NCBI GenBank assembly: GCA_914767715.1
Contig: OU612069.1
Coordinates: 122,001 to 186,000 of the forward strand
DNA: 64,000 bases
Origin: Membranipora membranacea
Lineage: Eukaryota > Bryozoa > Gymnolaemata > Cheilostomatida > Membraniporidae
Reading direction: 5' to 3'
The notes under the pieces: model-generated
What the model saw: only the letters and a program-made list of their open reading frames with translations
What the model was told of the DNA's origin: nothing
The model's database searches: none
Shown: one piece after another, positions 44,711 to 55,322 of the stretch
How the letters are laid out: the number at the start of each line of letters is the position of its first letter
Position numbering within the stretch: the first letter of the stretch is position 1
Made by a program: the position numbers and the translations under genes

Positions 44711-47337
44711 AAGTCGATTAGGCCGAGATTAAATAATATAGTGTTCTGAGATAAAAGGTGTCTAAATATTTGGATCCTGATAAGCTTTTAAAATGCGAGT
44801 TGTTAATCTAATTCTGGCAGAGTCTTTCAATGTTCCTCAGCAGAGTTGCCTCATTCATTCAGTATGATATTATAATCTTTCCTATCATATGCTGGGGGAG
44901 AATGTCGATATATCCAAGATGACTGGAATACATCAGATGATGTAGTTTATATTATGAAGAGGTCAAAATATAGAATATGATATATGATGATTAAAAACTG
45001 AGAGTCTCTGTGATCGATTCCGACGAACCATGGATCAAGGGCATCCGACCTCAAATGCTCCTGTGCCACATAATTTAGTATATAGAGTCCGTAGACCCAT
45101 ACTGATGATACTGGACACAAATAGACCGATCACCATCTAGGTTTCTCACAAGGTATCACAGGGTATTGAGACTATAAACAATTACATAATTCACTACACC
45201 ACACGTTGGCCTATGACTCACAGATTTATACTATGTCCAGTTCAGGTGGACGTTATGTTGTTTGTGGAGCCACTTTGCAGTTGATGACTGGATTGGAAAT
45301 GATGAAAGTTTAAATAAATCAGGCTGTAACCATAAACTCTAGCCTCCCGGGTCCCTGTGTGCAAACACTTTGGTATTCTTAGTCCTCCTCTGAATGAGCT
45401 CGGACCACATCGAGAATTATTCTCAGTGTTCGGGATTGGACCATCACTCCACAGATCACAAGAAAACTTCAGACTCTTCATACTGAGCATAATTATCTCT
45501 CTGCTGGAGTTGCCTGCTTTCGATTTATGGGGGGATAACTTCTAATATAGCCACTGTCAAATCGGAGAGTCCAAGACATCCTCGGGGTCAAAATTGAGGA
45601 GCCATTTCACATATAAATCATGTCAGCAGTCACATTCACATGGTATGAATGTTAAAATTGCTGCTCTTAGGCATTAGTCTAATTATTGGTTATGCTCAAA
45701 ATATCACCTAAAAATGACAGAGACATAAAATGTGTTTAAAAGCCATTCATCGTGTTGCTCTGCAGAAAGAGAGTTTAGCAAATCATGTTTTTGCAAACTT
45801 GACATATCTGAAGACCATGAAAATTTGGTCAATTAATTAAAAAAAGGCCGGTATAAGATGTTGTTATAAGGTTAATAACCCATCACTAACGGTCTGATTT
45901 CGTTTAGTAGTTTACATGTCTTCTTTTTAAATATAATAGTCTAAATTTGTATTTTAACAAGGCTGTTTACTCGAGACTCTTTTGGAGTCACACGAGGAAA
46001 TTATTCGGTGTTCTCCATTTTGAGCTTTCATGGAACACTCGGGATGAGTCAGTAGATCCTCTTCAAACAAAACCGTCCCATAAATAAAATGAATGACTGA
46101 CCAACTGATACAAAGAAGCATTAATTCTGGTTTTATAATGTTGTCTTGATGCTGAGTCATCGTAATAATTTAGCTGTTGGAGACATAACAACCGAGCTGT
46201 AGTCTTAGATGGATTCAGTTCTGGAATAATCTTATTTATAGTTCAATAATTTATCTCCCAAAAATAACAGCGCTGTACTGTATTCGAATATATGAGAGAA
46301 AGGAGTATCAATATTAAAAGATATGTATTTCCAGCTTAGAGAATACAGATTATGTCTAAAATATATAGGTATGCAAAATTTGAATACACCGCAGGATGCT
46401 CCTTAAATTGGAGTCAAACCAATTTTGGGCAGTTACTAGCTACCATGCTAACAGGTCACTTCATCTCGCCATACCCAGCCTTCTCAGTCTCACGTGTAAT
46501 GTAGCTTCACTGTGCTCATTACCGATAAACTGTGGCTATTAACAAAATAGTATCGGAACCATAGAACCAATAGAAAATATTAATTATCGCTAGCATAAAT
46601 TTTTAACAATGGATTGTGTTAAAGAAATAATGCTCAAAATAATGAATAATTTATTAGAGTTTATGTTTTGGAATGCTGAATAGAATCATTTTTTTTATAA
46701 AACAGTAATTTCTAAGCGTTAAACAATGAAGAAAAATAGGTTAAAATTGAAGATTGAATAACACATGATAAATTGATACTACATTAAGTTAAAAGTAATG
46801 ATACTACTTTGATGAAGCAGTTTCAACTTTATAGGCTTCATGCGGCCTATTTGATCTTAAGCTGAATAAAAAACAAATACAATAAAATAAAAACACGCAA
46901 CACAACCCTCTTAAATAAAAGCTCGAACTAAGGATAATACCTGTGGAAATCATGTCTTTTTAGCTGCCTTTTAAAAATAGTATACAATAGAAATAAATAA
47001 CGATCAGTCATAATTTTGTGCCTAGTGCAGCTGTACTGGCAAGGAAGGATGTTAGATAAGTAAGTTGTGCTTAGTGTTAGAGGAAGGTAGAGATAAGCAG
47101 TATAGCATCGAGGCGGCAATATGAATCAATTTAAGAGCGAGTTTGGACCTTTCTGTGTTAGACAATTCAAGCGGACTATTTTTGCGAGCAGATTTTGCGG
47201 AGGTATATCTTAGCCTGCCATTGACATGCATTGAGCACAGGTATGCCTCTGTCACAACAAGGGGTCACGGGGTCACATGAGATTAGATTATTTGCCTCAT
47301 TAACTTAGGAGCTGCTCAGTCAGTAGTCAGTGCATGT
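44711..47337. other. Intergenic with one dispersed repeat
   Basis: Convergent 3' ends of the V-ATPase and URAD genes flank this region. About 45001-45175 is an inverted relative of 61110-61275 (shared GGGCATCCGACCTCA, GCTCCTGTGCC, AGTCCGTAGACCC and TATCACAGGGTAT). Otherwise I see only AT-rich sequence and short frames without known motifs. Confidence 0.5.
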
Positions 47338-50300
47338 CTATAATTTTGATGTGACGATATTATTGAGTCGCAGACTGCATATTTTCTTTACTTCAGCGAC
47401 ACCCGTACCAATCTCCTGAGTTTTATCGTTACACAGTCTCTGAGCGATCCCCTTCAGTATGGCTTCCTTTTTATTCTGTCGAGCGCATATCACAAACGGG
47501 AAGCCGAACCGTTTTTTGTACCTGAAAATAAAATAGTATACATCAAAATCCGAAATGTGCTTCCACCTCTTGCTCTCTTACACCAAACACAGTTTTTGCT
47601 TTGTTGAAAATCGTGTCCAAGTAGGGTGATAGCTGAGCCTGTCCAGGGCAAATATTGAAAACCCCAACCAACTTTAATATAACAAACCAAGTAAAATCAG
47701 ATTTAAAAAACATCTACAATCACATTTATTGGGTAAATGAAGGAATGACCACATTAATCGATAGCTTGCCGTCTTGACAAGCTTGTCAACACATGCTATC
47801 AAATGCGTCAAGTGACATTGATACCTGTGATTATGAGTCTGTAGCTGCTCTTTCTCCTCTGCAGACATCTCATCTAGTCCGGCAGCTTTCTGCTCTAATT
47901 TAGACTCTGCAGACAGCTGACCAGCAGTAGCCAGCCTACCAGCTAAGTCAGGGATACATCTCAGCATACCAGATCTAACTAAAATATCAGAATACATGTG
48001 GGTTAAAATTGTATATTCTGTCTCTGTCCAAAGACTGAGAAATGAAGGTGCCGCCATATTCGGCACCAAGTTGCTCTCAGTTTGCAGGTATGTCGGAGCA
48101 CACCTGGGGCGTCAATTGGGGCCAGTAGTTGGTAGACTGCAGCGGGATTACAAAACATACAATACATAAAAAACAACCTATTTATTTCTCTACATCTGTT
48201 AAATTTATGGCGGTTTAGGTAGACAAAGGGTTAACAGTGACCTCGTACGTGTCTGCTTTTGATTCTCGAACATGAAAATATATCCAGCTATGGTGAAATT
48301 GGATTCAGGTGTTCAAAATTAAGTTGGGCATACTCTGGTCCAAAAGTTGTATAAATATATTATGTTATGTTGAATATTGTCCACTTGACTTAGACCAGAC
48401 CAGATTGCTTACATTTTAGTAACTTAATCTGGTTATGGGTAGATTGAATTGGTTTCTTTATTCAGGAAATAAGATTTGATTAATTGTTCTGTTAAATTCT
48501 GACCATGAACTCAATGAAGCAATTTTGGCACATTTCCTCTATTTTTCAGGGAAAGTACCGTGCATGTGTTCAATTCTAGTTGCTATAGAAACTCGATAAA
48601 GAATCTATTTAGTCATAACTAAATAGATGCCTTATTGAGTTTCTATAGCAAAGTGCATGGAAGGTATGTTTACAATTTCATGTGTACTTGACCTAGACTT
48701 GACTGGATTGTCTACAATTTTAGAGTCTATATCTGTTTATTGTGGAAGTAATGGAGGATTAGCGGGTCAGTCCATTGGAAACTTTCTTTTAAAACTGTCA
48801 TATATAGAAAAGATTCTTCAAAACAATCGATTTGCTGGACACACTGATACCTGATTTTGGGTGATTAGATTTGTTTTATTGAAGACTGAAGCTTTGCTAA
48901 TATCAGAGACCTGAATCCAGGTTTGTGTGTTAATGTTGGTCGGCCCAAGGAGTTAAAGACTTTAACTCTTTGGTCGGCCCCATCTCAAGGACATGATAAG
49001 ACACTTGTGTCGCAATTACAATGGGTCACTCCAACTTTGTTAATACCATACTTGTTGGTGAAGCATAGCACGGTAAGCATAGGGACAAACAGATCTTTGA
49101 TAGAATTCTAAATGATTAATACAATATGATTCTTATATTTCACCAATGTTAGCAAATAGCGTGAAAGTTTATTGGCTTATTCTTTCAATCGAAGGCACTA
49201 AAAATATAAAGACCTAATTTCTTGGCATTAGAAAGTTTGTTCTATTTTTTTTTTACTGGCATTGTATAAAATAGAGAGAAGTTTGTTTGATTGATAGATA
49301 AGTACAAAACATATCAGAAGGGTCATTGAACAGTAAAGCGTCTACACCTATATAGGCAAAAAAATATCTGTACTCATTGTTGAGAAAATCAGGGATGATG
49401 ATGTAAAATATGTAATTCCTGTTATGATCAATGTCGGCAATTAAGGTCAAGTGTATTGACCTATTTTTATGAATCAAAGTCAGAAATATGATGCACTAAA
49501 GATCTGATCTTGAATCTTGGCATTTGAAAGTCGGAGAGTTTTCTTTTATCAAAAAACACAAATACAAAATTCTTGAAACTATAGAACGCCGTTGTTTCCT
49601 ATACTTATCAAGCAATCGATTCAACCGACTTTTCATTTTGTAGAGTTTGAGGAAAAGTACCAGTGCCATCACGAGCTAGCATGGCAACCGTACACAATAA
49701 TGGAGCCATTTTTTAAATACCAGTCATAGATTTGACTAAGCTGCTTCAAGAAGTAATTTGAATATTATTGGCAATGTTCCAATGCATAGTTAAGTTCTGC
49801 GAAACTGATATAAAAAGTAAGATATAAGGTTTCTAGCTGCAATAAAATACATGAAGAAATCTAGAGTCTAACCAAATTCAACAAATTGTAGAAATAGCAA
49901 ACGCCTAAGATTGCCAAGATTGTACAGCTCAATATTCGTTATGGTCTTCGTTGTTAGAATGAAGGAAAATGAATGCTGACCAAGTCAGTGGAAATACTGA
50001 CCATAAGAACAATATCATATCAATATTTCAAATTCCCTCAAATATTCACTTGTTCCTGCAATGGAGTGACCTTCATGGTTTTAGTTTAGGTTCCGTAGAA
50101 TACTATATGGTAACAGAGTTTTTCGTGTGACTAGGTACGGCACAAATGTCCCGCTGTGCCAGAGAGTAGTATAATAAAAGTACATATTACAGTGAAGGTC
50201 ATAAACACAATATCTTTACTGTATTATAGTCATGACGTCATGAGCACCGCATCACAGAGTAAGGATATATCCTTACTCTGTGACCGCGTGTTGAGGACAT

Positions 50301-51370
50301 GATCCACTGCCCTGAGGAAGTAAAGCCAGGCCACAAGTGCCTTTTTATCATTTTTAATGTTATCACTTCAGTGATCAGCAGGGTTTCTTAAAGAAAATAA
50401 AATTCTTTGGTGCCACTAAGGTACTAAGGTTGCATAACTACTGAACAAATTGCCTCCAGTAAACATAACATTCCTACAGCATGTGAGATACTGATCGGTA
50501 TCAGAACAATGTGATAAATCTCCAAAACTTAGTTGGTATTCACTGCGTTTCCATGTTAATTTTGAGGTCTACCCGAGGGTAATTTCGAGGCTCTTAGAGC
50601 TATGGGAGCACCTCTCAGCTCGTGCTGAGCCAAACAGTTGAGCTTGCACTTTAACAGTTAAAAGATTTATTTATAATCCACTGTTGAAATACCCTGAGGT
50701 ATTAAATAAAACAGTTGGTGAGCTCTGGTACTGCACTGCTGCGAGCTAGTTGTGGCAGTGAATAAATTCCCTAAACAAACCTAAAAGTATTTATTTACAG
50801 ATCAGCCGATCAACAAGTATCCTTTATTACTCAAAATTTCTTGGTAACCAGAAAGGAATAAATTGCACCAATAATTGAATAGTACACCAACTCTGGCCCA
50901 GTGTGAGAAAGAACTTACTGGCGCTTTTTATTTTAAAGTTGGTTTTTAGTCATTTGATTAGATTATTTTGGACATATATAAAACAATCTCCAGAATCCTG
51001 AAGTGGTCCCTAAGTCCCTTCTTTTTGGTTTTGCCAGTAGTTCTTTGTCGCGCTGGGCCAGCGTGATCTCTAGAGCTGTCTTACAAACCTTTGAGAGGCA
51101 GAGCGTCTATGAACGTCTCTATGGCCTGCTGTAGGTGCTGAATATCTCTGAATGGCCTCTCTGACCAAACGGAGGCTGCTGCCAGGGGACACAACTCTAT
51201 AACATTCTCAAATGTGCAGATAACCTGCTCATAGGTCAGTGAGTTTATACCTCCGACATTAGCATTGTGACTGGATGGTCGCTTGTCTACTCACTATAAT
51301 ATCGATCTCTCTCTTCTGTTCTCTGTATGATTTCCCCGATGAGTCTCTCATGTAATGAGAGGCCGACCAT
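47338..51370 (-). CDS. URAD: OHCU decarboxylase (URAD) with PTS1, catalytic His replaced
   Basis: Exons 5' to 3': 51370-51295 (tentative), 51250-51089, 47978-47825, 47521-47338, giving 191 residues. Family landmarks are ENVIELCPLAAASVWSERPF (exon 2), PDLAGRLATAGQLSAESKLEQ and LEQKAAGLDEMS (exon 3), and YKKRFGFPFVICARQNKKEAI with GVAEVKKICSLRLNNIV (exon 4). The protein ends in SKL, the type 1 peroxisomal signal, where the urate-degradation enzymes act. URAD normally decarboxylates 2-oxo-4-hydroxy-4-carboxy-5-ureidoimidazoline to S-allantoin. The usual HPDLAG motif reads IPDLAG here (ATC codon), so the catalytic His is missing. The first exon is uncertain: it gives MVGLSLHERLIGEIIQ and needs a 44-nt intron with CTAAT; a start nearer exon 2 is possible. 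Confidence 0.85.
48054..48148 (-). mobile_element. SINE body fragment (family 2, copy 3)
   Basis: The minus strand has AATCCCGCTGCAGTCTACCA, then GCCCCAGGTGTGCTCCGAC and GAGAGCAACTTGGTGCCGAA, matching the body of the SINEs at 18603 and 24983. The tRNA head is lost. It lies in intron 3 of URAD. Confidence 0.65.
48546..48668. repeat. Hairpin element in a URAD intron
   Basis: GTTGCTATAGAAACTCGATA..ATCTATTTAGT is followed directly by its complement ACTAAATAGATGCCTTATTG..AGTTTCTATAGCA. The outer GTGCATG/CATGCAC-like blocks also pair loosely, giving a hairpin of about 100 bp. Confidence 0.55.
50225..50300. repeat. Perfect-core palindrome in a URAD intron
   Basis: CACAGAGTAAGGATATATCCTTACTCTGTG is nearly perfect around its centre (written here as CACAGAGTAAGGATA and TATCCTTACTCTGTG). 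Looser outer pairing of CATGAGCACCG and CGCGTGTTGAGGACATG is possible. Confidence 0.6.
50895..51062. repeat. Palindromic element with 30-bp inverted ends
   Basis: GGCCCAGTGTGAGAAAGAAC..TTACTGGC faces GCCAGTAGTTCTTTGTCGCG..CTGGGCC. The spacer is about 100 bp and AT-rich. It is a possible MITE close to the exon 2 donor of URAD. Confidence 0.5.
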
Positions 51371-53150
51371 ATCAGTGTCCCCTTTATTTAGTCTGTCTGT
51401 TTGATCGTGCACTGCTCTCTCTCTCTCTCTCTTCTGGTCTGTTCTGGGAAAGGCAGAGTCTTTTATAAGGAACGAGAATCATGATATGATATTAAACATC
51501 AATAATATATATTATATATTATATTATATATATAAATGTTTTGTAGTGATAAAGAATCGTTCAGCTGCAGGTATATAGAATATGATCGTTGTACTTTCAT
51601 AAATATCAAGATTTAATGTCAACCATCATTGGCTGATTAACAATAAACCAAGGTGCTAGACTATATTATATATGATGAGGCATTGAGAGACATTATGGCT
51701 GATGACGTCATGACATTGCATTGTGTGTTTAGCCAATAGGATATAAAAAAAATAGTATTTTTTTTATTTATGATTTAGTCACAGTGTTAACTCATGGATA
51801 TAATCATCAACTCTGATCTGTGTTATACGTATTTTTTTGTAGCCCGTCTCTAATCCGAACGCCTTGAGTTAGATAAGTAGGCAAAATAGGTAGTAAATAA
51901 TATCTCATATGTCGATGTTCTGACTTCTCAACTCATTCTGGTATTTTTTGTACTTAAAGTGGTTTTTTTATTGAGAATTGCAGTTAAAAAGCTCTATTAT
52001 AATTTAGCACTCTCTTATCTGTCAAGAGTTAAAAAACAAGCTGAGAATTTTAGTTCAGGTGATAAACATATTTTGTATGGATGCTATGGAACAAACATGA
52101 CGATAGGTATGTCCCAACCTAATGAGGCAAACAGTAAAATAACCGTCGAGAGTTGTTGCACCCACAAACGTTGCAACAAAGTTGCAATCTAGGGTTCCAC
52201 AAACGTAGCAACCCTTAAACTTTTTCTGAACCCTCGTAACGTAACGACAACGTAACAGTAATGCCAAATTGTCTTCTTATTTGATACAGATAGGCAGTTT
52301 GTATAGCTGTGAGTAGTAAGCCTATATCTGAGAGCATACGGATCTCGAGTCACTGTAGGTCAATTTATTAAAACTGTGCTTAGTCATACTTTCAATCTAA
52401 ATTGTCTCATTTTTTTCACATACTTTTGTCTTCTTCGAATTTGTAACTCGGAATCCATCACTGCTGTTGTGATGTCAACCCCCCCCCCCTCACCCATATC
52501 ACGCAAATCATAAATGCAAGGATAGGGAACCGCATTAGTCTAACAACGATCCATTTTAATTCCGAAACCGCTATGCAACACAAATTGCGACAACCATTGA
52601 CGCTTCTTTTTGTGTCATAATCTGCTTTATGAAACTTTGGTGCTCATTATTCAATACATGCAATTAATCCACGGACCAGGTTGTTTCCAGATTACCATTA
52701 TTGCAATTCATGTTTATGCAACGATCTCTTGCAAGGAAATATACAAAAACAACCACCAATGCAACCAACTAGCCGCCACTTAACTAACACAAGTTATTAC
52801 AATAACAGACAGTGGGGATAACTTCTAGAACGCAACGAAGCACAGGCAAACAAAGTCCTATAAAAAAAGCGGAAGCCCGAGAGCTCGGAGAGCTAGGGGA
52901 CGTTACGCCTCACTCACAACGGTACAGAGGGCTTCCGGAAGGGGAGATTACTCCGGACACATAAATATATATGAGAACTAAATGTACAATTGTGTCCAAA
53001 ACCTCAAACCTTGTCTTCTATGCATGATAAAATATCAAAACTGAAAAAGATATGTTTAAATATTTGATGTAAATATTAGTTCTCAAAAAACTGTATATAA
53101 AATCATCCATAAGTTCAACTCCACAGATCGTTGCAAACCCAATTATATTC
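51371..53150. other. Intergenic between URAD 5' end and LINE copy 2
   Basis: No gene recognised. A (CT)n tract at 51417-51432 and AT-rich microsatellites at 51500-51535 lie upstream of URAD. A Ca. 30-bp inverted pair GCGGAAGCCCGAG/GGGCTTCCGG lies near 52870-52940. Short frames carry no known motifs. Confidence 0.45.
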
Positions 53151-53175
53151 CCTTCAATATGCCTAACAATGGCGC

Positions 53176-53495
53176 CCCTGACTTCCTTTAGAAAGGATTT
53201 ATTCCACCTAGTTCTAAAACTTTTTTTAGAGACAAACATCTATTACATTATTACAGCGATCAATTAAGACAAAAAATCACTACAACTTTTAACTCTTTAC
53301 CAATTCAGATACGCTCAGCAACCAAACTTGCTCTTAAACAACAACTATGAAAGCACCTTAAATCTTATTAATTTTTATTACTAGTGTATTTTTTTCTTTT
53401 TCTCTCCGCTTTTCCTTATTGTTTTTATTTGTTCTGTCACTGCAGGAAAACATTCCTAAAGATGATTGTAGATTGACAATTAAAGTATATATATG
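53176..53495 (+). mobile_element. 5'-truncated LINE 3' end (copy 2)
   Basis: The plus strand matches the family at 6140-6466. It runs through TTTTTTAGAGACAAACATCT, CAATTAAGACAAAAAATCAC, AACTCTTTACCAATTCAGAT, then a 3' UTR with GTTCTGTCACTGCAGGAAAA and an ATATATATGG tail. Coding capacity is lost. Confidence 0.7.
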
Positions 53496-53939
53496 GTAAG
53501 CAGATTACTTACATAGCTTACTCAAGTTTTATGAAGGTTTGCTGCACACCAGTGATCAGTGATCTTTTACCCAAGGTCATTAATTGGTCAGTCACAGAGG
53601 TGCACACATTATAAAAAACACCTAGCTATCTGCTCGCTGATTTAGTGCCACCATTATAAGCTAACCGGATTAGCTAGATAGGTGTGGATAGCGTACATGC
53701 AGACTAAATCAAAACCAGCCTGCCATATTATTTTGTTCAACTTCAAATAGCAGCATAATTAATTAAAAATTCTTTAAATTAGTATTGAGCACATGGCCAA
53801 TCATCTTTTGTACATATGTTACTGAAATGAATTTGTGGAAGGGAGATTGCAATTGAAAGTTAAAATTTTCTAATTCGATGTTTATTTAGAACATGCAAAT
53901 TTAGAAGTGTCACATCATTACATCACATCACTACCTGGA

Positions 53940-54715
53940 TTTCCAGTTTTCTCGCACACAGAACTCAAGCCGTAACCTCTGGTGGCGATGTATCAACATC
54001 AGCAGAAGCATCAACTGGCTCACCACAGGGATGCGTGCTCTCTCCGATTCTGTTTACCCTGTATGTTGAGACAATGAACGCATCTCAAACCAACTTCTCC
54101 ACACCTAAATACGCTGACCATACCATCATCCTAGAATATATAAATAGAGGGAAAACTACAACACGCAAGCTGAAGTAAACAACATCGCCTCCTGGTGTGA
54201 TAAAAACTACCTTATCATCAACTCTAACAAAGCAAAAGAACTGCTCTTTACTAATCAACGGCAACAACCTAACCCAGACCCACTCACCAACAGATTAACA
54301 TCGAACGAGTCGAGAAATATAAATACCTCGGCACCATAGTCACCTCGAAACTGAAATTCTCAGATAGTACTCATCTAGTAACAGGTAAACTCAGCAAACG
54401 TCTTTATATAAAGAAGAGACAATCAAAACTGGGTGTCAGCCCTAAGACCATCAAGTTAGCCTACGAGGCGTTCATTGAAAGTGTCATATCTTTTCATCTG
54501 GCAATTACCTTCAAACACCTATCAGCCAATGATATTAAATATCTTAATCGTCAGGTCCGAATAGCCTTCAAACTAAGAGGCGAAAAACTCTCATCAAAAT
54601 CAATCAATGAACTTTACGAATCTCGACTCAAAACCAAATGCCTACGGATGATTCATCTTAACAATCCACCTATTGATTTTAGACAAATACCCCTCAGGAC
54701 TCTTTATTTTACCTA
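53940..54715 (+). pseudogene. Decayed LINE reverse transcriptase
   Basis: Frame fragments read STGSPQGCVLSPILFTLYVE (the RT GxPQGxxLSPxLF motif), then KYADHTIIL where YADD is expected, and after frameshifts IERVEKYKYLGTIVTSKLKF, YIKKRQSKLGVSPKTIKLAY and NRQVRIAFKLRG. Several frameshifts and stops break it and the second catalytic Asp is His. It belongs to a different LINE lineage from the 9255 fragment. It is followed at about 54870-54895 by an AATACAATATACATACATAC tail. Confidence 0.8.
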
Positions 54716-55009
54716 AGCACAGAACAAAAATGAGGAAGTTCTGTTTTAGACACCAAGCTGTATCTTTTTTAAACGGATTATTTATGTAAATATTTTAGAT
54801 TTTCATTTTATCTCTTTATTTATTTTTACAACAGAGCGCTCAACCAACAAATGATTATATCACCAATGATACAATACAATATACATACATACATTATCCA
54901 TCAAATATCAAAATATTACTTTTGTGGTTGTCTGCTCCTTTAAGACTACTTTAATCATTGTCTACCCTATCTGTGTAACACAAATCCTCACATATGCCGC
55001 CTGTATATT

Positions 55010-55075
55010 GTAGCACCCGTATATGGTAGCACCCGTATACGGTAGCACCCGTATATGGTAGCGCCCATTGATATA
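55010..55075. repeat. 18-bp tandem repeat, about four copies
   Basis: GTAGCACCCGTATATG is repeated with small changes, the last copy reading GTAGCGCCC. It is intergenic, downstream of the sulfotransferase gene. Confidence 0.65.
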
Positions 55076-55322
55076 TAAATTCATGAATTTATATAACAAT
55101 GATAGCGCCTGTATGTGGTAGCTGGTAGCTAATGATTAGAAAATTCTAACGGGACAATATGCCCTATTATTGGCGAGGAATACTTTATAAAATGGTCTAT
55201 GAATTATTTGACAGATGATACTATTTACACTGTACAGTAGCTCGATGCTTTGCGACATGGCATATCATAATTTGTATAATTGTGTTTGGTAAATTTAGCA
55301 AAATACTATGTGTCTATGTAAG

